Assembly (NCBI GenBank): GCA_011800805.1
Contig: MPNW01000392.1
Coordinates: forward strand, 104,544-121,966
DNA: 17,423 nucleotides
Direction: 5' to 3'
Origin: Hirudo medicinalis
Taxonomy: Eukaryota > Annelida > Clitellata > Hirudinida > Hirudinidae
Shown here: positions 1 to 7,663 of the stretch, one piece after another
How the letters are laid out: every line of letters starts with the position of its first letter
How positions within the stretch are numbered: position 1 is the first letter of the stretch
Notes under the pieces: generated by a model
Told to the model about the DNA's origin: nothing
Databases searched by the model: none
The model's input: only the letters and a program-made list of their open reading frames with translations
Translations under genes and position numbers: made by a program

Positions 1-595
1 GTTAGCAGGTTATTATTTACAAACGTTGACTTAGTTGAAGATAAAAATGGTAACAAGAAAACAATCCGAATAATAGGTTTTTGTAAAACATTTAACCTAC
101 CTAAATGAGAATGATAAGTAGAAGCCCATACAATGTTACAATAAGTTACATAGGGATAAATAATAGCAAATTACAATAGAAGAGCTGTTTTAGTATTAAT
201 GAATGGGCGAATTCTTGAAATAATTCTATGTTTCTAGCAATTATGAATATGAGAAATATGTTTTAACCAAGTTGAATGTTCATCCATCAAAATGTCAAGA
301 TACCGAATTTGAGTAAACCTGTTTAGAAGACTATTGTTAATAAAAAGGGGAGAGTCAAATGATACAGATTTTTAAGAAGAATGGAAAATAATAAAGCTTG
401 ATTTATTTAAGTTGAGAGATAAGCGATTAGAAATAAACCAATTATTAATAATAACTAATTCATTATTTACAGCACAAATAAGATTATTGACATCTTTTCT
501 ATAAATATAAATAGTAATATCATCAACATACAACAACAATTTAATCATTTTGGACGTAAAATTAAAATCATTCATATAGATTTTGAAATGCGATC
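1..595 (-). mobile_element. Truncated, decayed non-LTR retrotransposon (reverse transcriptase fragment)
   Basis: The minus strand encodes the second half of a LINE-type reverse transcriptase. At about 575-372 it reads through YMNDF, then LLLYVDDITIY (the catalytic [FY]xDD motif as YVDD), then the thumb-like NNWFISNRLSLNLNKS. After an in-frame stop near 370, the frame continues with YLDILMDEHSTWLKHISHI and later YCNIVWAST and LQKPIIRI, the usual order for CR1/Jockey-type enzymes, with two more stops. Homology begins abruptly near 595 and runs off the window at base 1, so the copy is 5'-truncated here and its 3' end is unseen. Stops make it non-functional. Clade assignment is from motif spacing only. 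Confidence 0.8.
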
Positions 596-711
596 TTTAA
601 AAGAAATTGAAACTATTGCTTTGCACATGAATAACCTAAGTGCATTTTAGTGGGAGATTATTTGGTTCAACAATAACATAACGCAGGTTCAACGAAACAG
701 AATGGAAGTTC

Positions 712-1125
712 AGTATTGAATGGAAGCATTAAAAACACTTGAATTTTCTGCAAATGATTTGGTGCCAGCATGATTATATGCTTCTTTTAAAGTAACACCT
801 TAATAGGTGGTAAGCAGATCAAGTGCTTCTCTAAATGTATTTGGATAATATGCTCGAGAAATCCAAATACTTGCTTACAAAGATTGTGGGTTTTTTTCTC
901 TTTGAATTCATATACAAATAATTAAATATATTTTTGTTCAAAAGCTTTTAGCAGATAATTAGTTAATTTATGAATCAACAATGGTGATAATTGTGATAGT
1001 TTGAGACTGAGTTGAAGTTGTTTTGGAGTGACTAATCTTTTTTCAAATGTAGTTCTAAGTCATTCGACCAAAGCATCTTTATTATCTTGATTATGCTCCT
1101 GTTCAGCTTAAAGAAATGAAAATGA
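712..1125 (-). pseudogene. Decayed coding remnant, unidentified
   Basis: Two stretches on the minus strand read like protein once single stops are ignored. The upstream part (about 1125-930) includes RTTFEKRLVTPKQLQLSLKL followed by LIHKLTNYLLKAFEQKYI. The downstream part (868-712) includes IWISRAYYPNTFREALDLL, one stop, then GVTLKEAYNHAGTKSFAEN. The two parts are in different frames. I do not recognise the family. It lies just 5' of the reverse-transcriptase fragment on the same strand, so it could be another part of a mobile element, but it could equally be an unrelated gene relic. Confidence 0.35.
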
Positions 1126-1726
1126 TGTCAGACTATCGTGACGAATGCTTCTATTAAAATATATTAATAACATTATTCGTACGATGTTAACTGTTTACAA
1201 ACAATTAATTTTTAGTTGCGGAAAATAATGATTAAAAAATTCCCGTTGTTTATAGAAAAAGATAAAAGGTGGATTTTGTAATTTTTTTTAACTACTTAGA
1301 ATAAATCACTTATTTATATCGGTATTCTAAAACCATGTATAGTTGTTCACCTTCCAGTATGGGTGAAGGCCAACGAAAACCTGTTCGCCTAATTTTTCGA
1401 AACATCTGTGAAATTAGAAGAAAATGTCTGTCAGTTCTTCGCACGCCAGCCGATTAATATTCATTGTTTACAAAGTTCATAGGTTGAAAATAATTATTCA
1501 CAAAGCTAACTAGCTAGCTAACTAATTAATAATTCATGAACATATCATGAGTAGTTGCTGACACCAGCTCAAGATCATAAGAATGCAATTAAGTGGCAAT
1601 TACTTGACGATATCCGTGTTTGAAGTATGCGATTGTTTCATATGAGCAAAGCAGAACATTTTTAAGTCTAGTTAAAGCCTTCTACTAAACTCTTCTGTGT
1701 ATAGACTACTGTAAAATTTAACAAAT
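1126..1726. other. Intergenic region upstream of the Toll-like receptor
   Basis: AT-rich sequence with no convincing gene. The only open patch is 1335-1457 on the plus strand, 40 codons from an ATG, locally richer in G and C than its surroundings; it is too short to call. The last 100 bases should hold the promoter of the receptor gene, but no clear TATA box is visible. The sequence before the receptor ATG (AACAAATATG) is A-rich and compatible with translation initiation. Confidence 0.4.
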
Positions 1727-3889
1727 ATGTTTCCCAATAATCAAATCTCTTTGTTGCTAAGAGTTACTGTGGTGTTTAAACTGATTCAGTCGATTTTCTG
1801 CTGTACTATTCCGGAGTGTTCTTGCCGGAATACAAGCGACAGTTTGGTAATATATTCATGCAACAACTTTAATCCAAAAAATTGCGAAGAAAATTTGAAA
1901 AGCATGAAATTTATAGAGACGTTAAATGACATTTTGATGAAAATTAATCTCATTCAACATTTAGAAGTTAGGGAAGCTCCTCTGTGGAAAATTCCAGAGC
2001 AACTGTGCCATTTGAAAGAATTGAGAGAACTACGTTTTAGTGGAAATTGTCTTTCCGAACTTCCGTCCACTTGCTTCAAGAGGTTAAGTAATCTTGAATC
2101 CATTCATATTACCGAGAACAAAATCCAAACCTTACCCGGTAATCTTCTGACTGGGCTCAACAAACTCAAAGTTATTTCCTTCAGGAGCAACGAAATCAAG
2201 GACATCGATGACGAATTGTTTTCAGACGTTAGTGATTTGAAAAATTTAGAATATGTCGATCTTAATGATAACAGATTGAAAAGCCTCAGTCCATGGCCAA
2301 TAATGAGAGGTTTGTCGAAGTCTGGTTTTAAGGCTGATTTGTCCAATAACATGATATCTTCTTTCACAAATAATATCGGTTGGAAATTCAACTGTACTGA
2401 AATACGCGTCTTAGCAAGGAAATCTCATTTATCATTTGATATTAATCTTAGAAGCAACAACATCAGGCATTTAACAGATGTTATTGATGCGTTTTTTGGA
2501 ACCCAAGTTAACGCCGTTTGCTTACTTGGTCCTAAGTCACACACCAACGTGACGTTAAACGTGGAAGAAAATACTTTCTCGTGTGACTGCAAAGATTACA
2601 ACCTAAACAAACATTTCAGAACTTTTAGTAAGGTGGCACTTATGAATGATGCAAGATGTTTTGATCCTCCGAAATTAAGGAAAAAAAGAATCTTTGATGT
2701 TGCCTTTGAAGACCTGATCTGCGATTTCACTAACACTAATTCTTGCGTTGAAAGATGCTCCTGTATCTTCCGCCCTCATGGAAAATTATTTATTGTTGAC
2801 TGCAGTTTTCGTTCGATGCCTTTAACAAGACTCCCATTCTCCATCGTTCCTCTGAAAAATATTTCAAAAATGTCGGGTATGAAGTACAACTTAATTTTTG
2901 CGATGAATGATATTTCAGATCTGGAGAAGAGAGAATATTTTGAATCCACAAGGTTACTCGACCTGAGCCTAACTCACTTGAAAACGATCAGCGAAGATGC
3001 GCTCCAATCACTGAAAGACATCGATGTTTTGTATCTCAACGACAATCTCTTAGAGACTCTCCCAAAAACCATGGCGAACGTGAATTGGACATTTAAACAA
3101 ATCAAACTTCATGGAAATCCATGGAAATGCGACTGTGAAAATGTTTGGTTTAAAAGTTGGATGATGAGCATGCAGCCCAGAATAACAAATCTAATGTCCA
3201 TTTATTGCACCTCGCCACGGTGGTTAATTGGTAAGGTGATCGTCAAGGTGGAAGATCACGAATTCTGTGAGGACCCAGAAGAGAAACAAAGGAACCGCAT
3301 TCTAATCGGAAGCTTCGTTTCTGCAGCTTCGGTTTTAATATTGGCAACTGTTGCATTTATGCTCTTGAAGAAATTCAAGGTTGAACTGCATTGCTATCTA
3401 AACGTACATCCGTTTGATAAGGATGAATGTAAAGGTGAAAATATGATCTACGATGCTTTCCTCAGCTCGTCCTACGCTGATCGCCTGTTTGGGATTGCCC
3501 TGGTACGTCTCTTAGAATCTAGGGGATATCGAGTTTGTTACCACGAAAAGGACTTCATCGGAGGCCAAACAATTGTGGAGAACATCTGTCAAGCCGTAAT
3601 CCATAGTAAAAGAGTGGTATGCTATATAACCAAGACCTTTTTAGAGAGCAACTACTGTATGTATGAGTTCCAGAAGGCTCTGCACCAGAACATTATGACG
3701 AAGCGTAGGCGACTTGTTGCACTCGTAGACGAGAATTTGGTTATCAATCAATCAACCTTGCCTGACGATATTTATCAATTTCTGACTACTCACACATTTA
3801 TTGAAATTAAAGCGAATAACAATTGGGAGAAACATTTGTTTTATAGTCTCGCTGTCAATAAACTGGGCAATCAGCTAACCAATAATTAG
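1727..3889 (+). CDS. Toll-like receptor, single exon, 720 aa
   Basis: A type I membrane receptor expected to bind an extracellular ligand with its leucine-rich repeats and to signal through a cytoplasmic TIR domain. In order: hydrophobic leader (about 1-27); a short N-terminal cysteine cluster (CTIPECSC); leucine-rich repeats (about 75-250); a C-terminal cysteine cluster from FSCDCKD at 284; a second N-terminal cap (CVERCSC, 340-346); further repeats (about 400-455); a second cysteine cluster from NPWKCDCENVW at 465; a transmembrane helix (about 525-547); and a TIR domain (about 574-715) opening with box 1 YDAFLSSS. Two repeat blocks, each closed by a cysteine cluster, are the arrangement known from protostome Tolls. 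It is short beside Drosophila Toll (about 1,100 aa). The BB loop reads HEKDFIGG, with Ile where most signalling TIR domains have Pro. The frame is intact from ATG to TAG. No intron is needed, although a 5' UTR intron cannot be excluded. Confidence 0.95.
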   Translation: MFPNNQISLLLRVTVVFKLIQSIFCCTIPECSCRNTSDSLVIYSCNNFNPKNCEENLKSMKFIETLNDILMKINLIQHLEVREAPLWKIPEQLCHLKELRELRFSGNCLSELPSTCFKRLSNLESIHITENKIQTLPGNLLTGLNKLKVISFRSNEIKDIDDELFSDVSDLKNLEYVDLNDNRLKSLSPWPIMRGLSKSGFKADLSNNMISSFTNNIGWKFNCTEIRVLARKSHLSFDINLRSNNIRHLTDVIDAFFGTQVNAVCLLGPKSHTNVTLNVEENTFSCDCKDYNLNKHFRTFSKVALMNDARCFDPPKLRKKRIFDVAFEDLICDFTNTNSCVERCSCIFRPHGKLFIVDCSFRSMPLTRLPFSIVPLKNISKMSGMKYNLIFAMNDISDLEKREYFESTRLLDLSLTHLKTISEDALQSLKDIDVLYLNDNLLETLPKTMANVNWTFKQIKLHGNPWKCDCENVWFKSWMMSMQPRITNLMSIYCTSPRWLIGKVIVKVEDHEFCEDPEEKQRNRILIGSFVSAASVLILATVAFMLLKKFKVELHCYLNVHPFDKDECKGENMIYDAFLSSSYADRLFGIALVRLLESRGYRVCYHEKDFIGGQTIVENICQAVIHSKRVVCYITKTFLESNYCMYEFQKALHQNIMTKRRRLVALVDENLVINQSTLPDDIYQFLTTHTFIEIKANNNWEKHLFYSLAVNKLGNQLTNN

Positions 3890-4002
3890 AAATCCGAGCA
3901 CTTGTAAATGTTTTAGTGCTATGTTTATAATTCTCACAACTATAATCCGAGATTTGCAACTTTTTTTATGTCATGACATTAATTTTTAAGTACTCCCATT
4001 TC

Positions 4003-4272
4003 TCATTTTCCTATTTTTATGTTTTTATTTTTGTCTGAGCAAATGAAATTAACTCTATTCAAGAACTCTTGACCTAATTGTATGATTTTTATTGCCACTC
4101 CAACTTTATTTACGTGTTGCTCCTGAAGCGCAACTATGTCACTTGGGGATCCACTCATCGAACTCATAGAATGGCAAGTTTGAGCGGATGAGTAATAAAA
4201 ACGGTCAACAGTCAATTTTAGGGAAAGTTTGCGTTTTCCATGAAAATATTGTTTAATGACGTTTAAGTCAGC
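4003..4272 (-). other. Exon-like open frame, unidentified (possible 3'-terminal exon)
   Basis: On the minus strand an 89-codon frame stays open from 4272 to a TGA at 4003-4005. It begins exactly after a plausible splice acceptor (pyrimidine-poor but ending ATTAG, at 4277-4273) and reads ADLNVIKQYFHGKRKLSLKL, then SGSPSDIVALQEQHVNKVGV, then IKIIQLGQEFLNRVNFICSD. The composition looks like real protein rather than random AT-rich translation. There is no start methionine at its head, so if genuine it is a last exon whose partners would lie to the right, beyond the DNA transposon that starts 16 bases away. No such exons were found. It may be a gene relic cut off by the insertion. Confidence 0.35.
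4194..4199 (+). promoter_or_regulatory. Candidate polyadenylation signal for the Toll-like receptor
   Basis: AATAAA 305 bases after the receptor stop codon, the first such hexamer downstream on this strand. It falls inside the opposite-strand open frame at 4003-4272, so the two transcription units could overlap at their 3' ends. Confidence 0.35.
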
Positions 4273-4287
4273 CTAATTTTTATTAAC

Positions 4288-4316
4288 TAAGGGGTCGTCC
4301 ACAGAAGACGTCCGCA
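4288..4316. repeat. Left terminal inverted repeat of the DNA transposon
   Basis: Begins TAAGGGGTCGTCCAC and ends GTCCGCA. It pairs with the right end in about 22 of 29 positions by eye, with one gap. Confidence 0.65.
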
Positions 4317-4352
4317 AGTAGGGGGGGATGTCTCCAAAAGCGGACTAATGTT

Positions 4353-5396
4353 GATGAGATTCCTGGAGTTGATGGCATCCATCCAAAACTACTTTATGAG
4401 ACAAGGACAGAAATTGGAGAGGCTTTGGCAAATTTGTTCAAGAAGTACATCATCTGAGTAGAACTCAAGGAACTGGAAGGATGCAGTTGTAGTTCCCCTG
4501 TTTAAAAAAAAGGATGCAGAAGCTGAGTAGCGTTCCACAAAGATCTGTACTAGGCCCATTACGTTATTGTGTCTAGATTAATGATCTTGATGATAGAATA
4601 TCATCTAAAATATCTAAATTCGCACATGACACAAAATCGGCAGGAAAGTTAGTAAGAAAGATAAATTTCGGACAGATTTAAATAAATTTTATAAGTGGCA
4701 TATGCTATTTAATGTAAACAAGTGCTCAGTCATGCACATGGGGAGTAGGAATAGGATGGTGGAATATGAATTTGGGGGACAGGTGTTAAACCAGTCAGAA
4801 CAAGAAAGAGATCTGGGAGTGATTATGCACAAGAGTGGAAAATCAACGAAGCTGCTAAAAGAGCAAACAGGTATTAGTTATGATAAAAGGCGTGCAGGTT
4901 AGTCGAATTGGTTACGTTCCTGCATTCGGCGGTAATGGCAACAGTCGCAATGTGTCGTGTTCGAAACCCAGCCTTTGCCGCCATGCATTTGGTGCTATAT
5001 AAATGAACTACATTTACATTTACATAAAGATGACAGTGGTCAGAAGGGAGAAAAGCATCATATTAAAGTTGGCCCACTTAAAGAAGGACATTGAAACCCT
5101 TGGAAAGGGTGCAGGAAAGAGCAACAAGGATGATTAAGGGTCTAGGAAATTTGACTTACGAGGGAAGATTAAGAGGGTGCAAATTAACAAATCTAGAAAT
5201 AAGGAGAAGCATAGGTGATTTCACAGTAACGTTCAAGATATTAACAGGAACAGAAGATTTACCACCTGAACATTTCTTTAAGACCATCAAAAGCAGTTCC
5301 ATAAGAGCACATAAAAGTGTACAGGAAAGAAATGGGTACTCTGAAAAATAATTACTTCAGCACGAGAATAGTTAATCTGTGGGACAATATATTCTG
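4353..5396 (+). mobile_element. Decayed CR1-like LINE (reverse transcriptase and C-terminal part)
   Basis: Reading the plus strand through several frame changes gives, in CR1 order: GVDGIHPKLLYETRTEIGEA; DAVVVPLFKK; then, after an internal deletion, VPQRSVLGPL and INDLDDRISSKISKFAHDTK; then MLFNVNKCSVMHMGSRNRM and ERDLGVIM; then, after the nested SINE, KSIILK, HLKKDIETL, ERVQERATRMIKGL and FTVTFKILTG, ending with IVNLWDNIF and a stop near 5396. The catalytic FADD motif is changed to FAHD, and there are stops and deletions, so the copy is dead. The following TATTCTGATTC is compatible with a short CR1-type 3' end. It lies wholly inside the inverted-repeat transposon. Confidence 0.85.
4889..5026 (+). 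mobile_element. tRNA-derived SINE nested in the LINE
   Basis: Splits the LINE frame between a sequence matching its MIKR region and the continuing KSIIL part. An A-box-like stretch TAGTCGAATTGG lies at 4900-4911 and a B box GTTCGAAAC at 4959-4967, an internal RNA polymerase III promoter pair. The 59-base spacing is longer than in most tRNAs and would suit a type II (Ser/Leu-like) ancestor with a long variable arm. The 3' end is a simple repeat (ATTTAC)n at 5010-5026 rather than poly(A). Target duplication is not clear: GATAAAAG on the left and ATAAAGATG on the right are only partly alike. Confidence 0.65.
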
Positions 5397-5735
5397 ATTC
5401 GGTGGTACTATTTAAAATAGGACTATCGAAATTTGAAAATTGAATTAAAAATGAACGGTTTATCACACAGACATTAGTCTACTAAAACCACTGTAAATTA
5501 ATTTAATATTATATTATGCTACGTCATGTTAATACGGACAGAGAGTTAATTGCTCTTTCAAATCCTAAAAATATTAAGTAATTTTACAAATTTTATAAAT
5601 TTATTTTTGTAATGATTCTACTTCCATTTCAATAATCTTTTAATAATATCATATTTACATTGTAGTGACCTAATTAGATTATCGTCTAGGTCGCGGTTTT
5701 GTTTAGAAAAATATTAGTTTGAGATACTTTCGATC
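5397..5735. other. AT-rich spacer inside the DNA transposon
   Basis: Between the end of the LINE and the start of the zinc-finger pseudogene. No open frame or repeat stands out. It presumably holds the old promoter of that gene; there is no clear TATA box. Confidence 0.35.
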
Positions 5736-6555
5736 ATGGAGAAATTATATACCAATTTTGCAAAAGCACACCTTGATATTAAGATATTAAAAGTGAAGTG
5801 GCCCATAAAAATTTGCAAAAACTTTGGAACGAGTGCCTAAAAGCCTTGCCTCAAATTAATACAAACATAACCATATTCAAGGCATAAACTGCGAAGTCTA
5901 GACTGATGATCCGTGGAACAAGGTAGCTGACAATTCTGCAACGACATGTAAATCAGTTAATAAGTCAGAAGACATCATTGATTTACTGGGTATTGAGAAA
6001 ATGCATGAACCAAATCTAATCCTTTGCAAATCATCCGAAGACATCGTTGATACTTCTGAATCTCAGGAAATACACGAACCAAGTCAAACAGCGATTGCTG
6101 CAGAAGACAATTTCATGGAAAAGGGTTCGCGACCAAGGTCCGCCTGCTGAGAGTAAAGCTCAAGAAGCTTTTGATAAATTAAATTCTCTGAGAGCAAATT
6201 TGATGCGCATGAGAAACATGACCCTAAGAGATTTGCCCCACCTCCAATGCCATTTTATAACAAAGAATCTAGTGTTGTATGCATAGAAATTGGAACATGG
6301 CATTTTGGATCTCTTTCCAGAGTAATGCAGTCGGAGCCTTCTCATAGTTTCAAGCGAGTTTGTAGTAAATGTAAGAAGTATTATCCATCAAATTCCGCAG
6401 TCAAAGAATACATTAGAACTGTTCATTGCGAAACTGATTCTCGCTTTGAAACATTTTCATCACAATCACATTATGGAGAAAAAGAGCAGAGTAAATCAAT
6501 CACCAACAACGAAGAAAATATGTTGTTGGTTACAAATTTCACAGGTTGGCTATAA
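5736..6555 (+). pseudogene. Frameshifted zinc-finger gene carried by the DNA transposon
   Basis: Begins with an ATG (MEKLYTNFAKAHLDI) and, through several frame changes, continues as HKNLQKLWNECLKALPQIN; then DDPWNKVADNS and SEDIIDLLGIEKMHEPN; then PAESKAQEAFDKLNSLRANL; and finally APPPMPFYNKESSVVCIEIG to a TAA at 6553-6555. The last part holds one C2H2-like finger, CSKCKKYYPSNSAVKEYIRTVH, from 6361, in which the first zinc-binding His is Tyr (one base from CAC to TAC). An AATAAA at 6597-6602 would serve as its poly(A) signal. I cannot name the family. It may be an accessory or DNA-binding protein of the transposon or a captured host gene. Confidence 0.5.
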
Positions 6556-6708
6556 TTGGATTTTTCCTTTGAACTGTAAAATTGCTTTGTTATTAAAATA
6601 AATTTGTAAGAAATATGAAATATTTTTGTTTGCGAAAATGCGGATGTCCACAAAGTAGGGGGAGGTGATTACTCGTTAAATCGGACATTTGCGAAATCGG
6701 AAAATTTT

Positions 6709-6738
6709 TGCGAACATTTTTTCATGGACAACCCCTTA
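6709..6738. repeat. Right terminal inverted repeat of the DNA transposon
   Basis: Its reverse complement begins TAAGGGGTTGTCCATG and ends GTTCGCA. The outer 14 bases match the left end with one mismatch. Confidence 0.65.
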
Positions 6739-6740
6739 AT

Positions 6741-6904
6741 CCAGATTTCGAACTTCATCGTCGAACGTTAGCAGATTCAGAATTCTTGGAAGTTTCAGTA
6801 AAGTATTACAATAAAACATAAGTGCTGAGAACCTCGTTAAAAATGTTGCTCTCAAAATTAAGAAGCAAGTTTTAGAAACGCCTAAGGAATTCTTGCAAAT
6901 GTAA
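6741..6904 (+). pseudogene. Short coding relic to the right of the transposon, unidentified
   Basis: Directly after the right inverted repeat the plus strand reads PDFELHRRTLADSEFLEVSV in one frame. After a frame change it reads SAENLVKNVALKIKKQVLET and PKEFLQM to a TAA at 6902-6904. The two pieces look like one protein broken by a small indel. I do not recognise it. It is on the opposite strand to the exon-like frame at 4003-4272, so the two are not one gene split by the transposon. Confidence 0.35.
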
Positions 6905-7507
6905 GCTGCAACATGCAAAATTATTAAAATAAAATTAAAAAAACAATTCGTCGGATGGAATAAATAATAGTTCAGTTTTAATCTGACTTCATTTCCTAAA
7001 AATTACCACGTAGCGGTTTGGTGCGGTTACAAGCAGATGCAAAGTTTAAAAATTAGGGGACACCTTCACTAGCATGTTATTCGTAGAAATTAATTTTTTT
7101 ACTATTTAATTATAATACTAAAGGAAATTAGTTTTATTTTAAATATATTGAAGAAAATAACAATACTTTCGCGCTTCACATTTCCTGGAATCAGAGTGCG
7201 AGCTGAAGTTTTTAGTTTCAACCAGACTTAACGTACGTGCTTTGACGGGAAGCTAATTTATAATTCTACATTCCTAAATGATTTGTAGTCACGGGGCCGT
7301 TTTAATAATCAGCAAATGATATAAAATGTTTTCAATTTTCATTTAAATTAGAGATGTGTTTAATGACACAATACAATTCGAAACTAATGTTTGGGACGTC
7401 TAAAAATATTGGTAAAAATATTTAAGACATTCTGGCAGTGTACCATATTATCAGTGACTACGCAATTTTTGGGCGCCTGAATTTAATTGGCCCTCCCAAC
7501 CGACGGA
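6905..7507. other. Intergenic region upstream of gene A
   Basis: AT-rich. I see no gene, repeat array or RNA gene in it. The last part should contain upstream control elements of gene A. Confidence 0.4.
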
Positions 7508-7592
7508 TATAAAATGCATTAAAAATCTCACATTCATAAGAACAGTCTTTCACTCAACTTACTTTAATATTTTCCTTGATAAAATAATACAA
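7508..7592 (+). promoter_or_regulatory. Core promoter and 5' UTR exon of gene A
   Basis: TATAAAA at 7508-7514. About 30 bases downstream, around 7538-7545 (AAGAACAGTC), is where transcription should begin. A non-coding first exon would then run to 7592, where a donor (CAA|GTAAAA) opens a 57-base intron. That intron ends at an acceptor TTACTTGCAG (7640-7649), 14 bases before the gene A start codon. The TATA box is clear; the start site and UTR exon are inferred. Confidence 0.6.
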
Positions 7593-7663
7593 GTAAAACT
7601 TTTATCTGTTTTGATAATTATTGAAGCAATTTGATTTATTTACTTGCAGGACAATTTGAAGGC

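Larger units (their letters stand above)
4288..6738. mobile_element. DNA transposon with terminal inverted repeats, carrying a dead zinc-finger gene and nested elements
   Basis: The two ends are inverted copies of one another: TAAGGGGTCGTCCAC at 4288 and TGGACAACCCCTTA ending at 6738, with similarity continuing for about 29-30 bases. Both subterminal regions carry the G-run motif AAGTAGGGGG in the same orientation (4316 and 6652 regions). The flanks allow a TA target duplication, or an imperfect TTAA (CTAA on the left, TTAA on the right). Inside are a CR1-like LINE with a nested SINE and a frameshifted zinc-finger gene. No recognisable transposase remains, so the superfamily is open. Length 2,451 bp, roughly half of it the later LINE insertion. 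Confidence 0.65.

Noticed and set aside
1335..1457. 40-codon plus-strand open frame with higher GC
   Set aside because: Too short, with no signal peptide, splice partner or recognisable motif.
2104..2391. Minus-strand open frame inside the Toll-like receptor gene
   Set aside because: Antisense shadow of the leucine-rich repeat coding sequence.
6736..6918. Minus-strand open frame next to the transposon
   Set aside because: The plus strand here reads more like protein (KKQVLETPKEFLQM), and the minus frame has no start or homology. It is not upstream coding for the frame at 4003-4272 as far as I can see.
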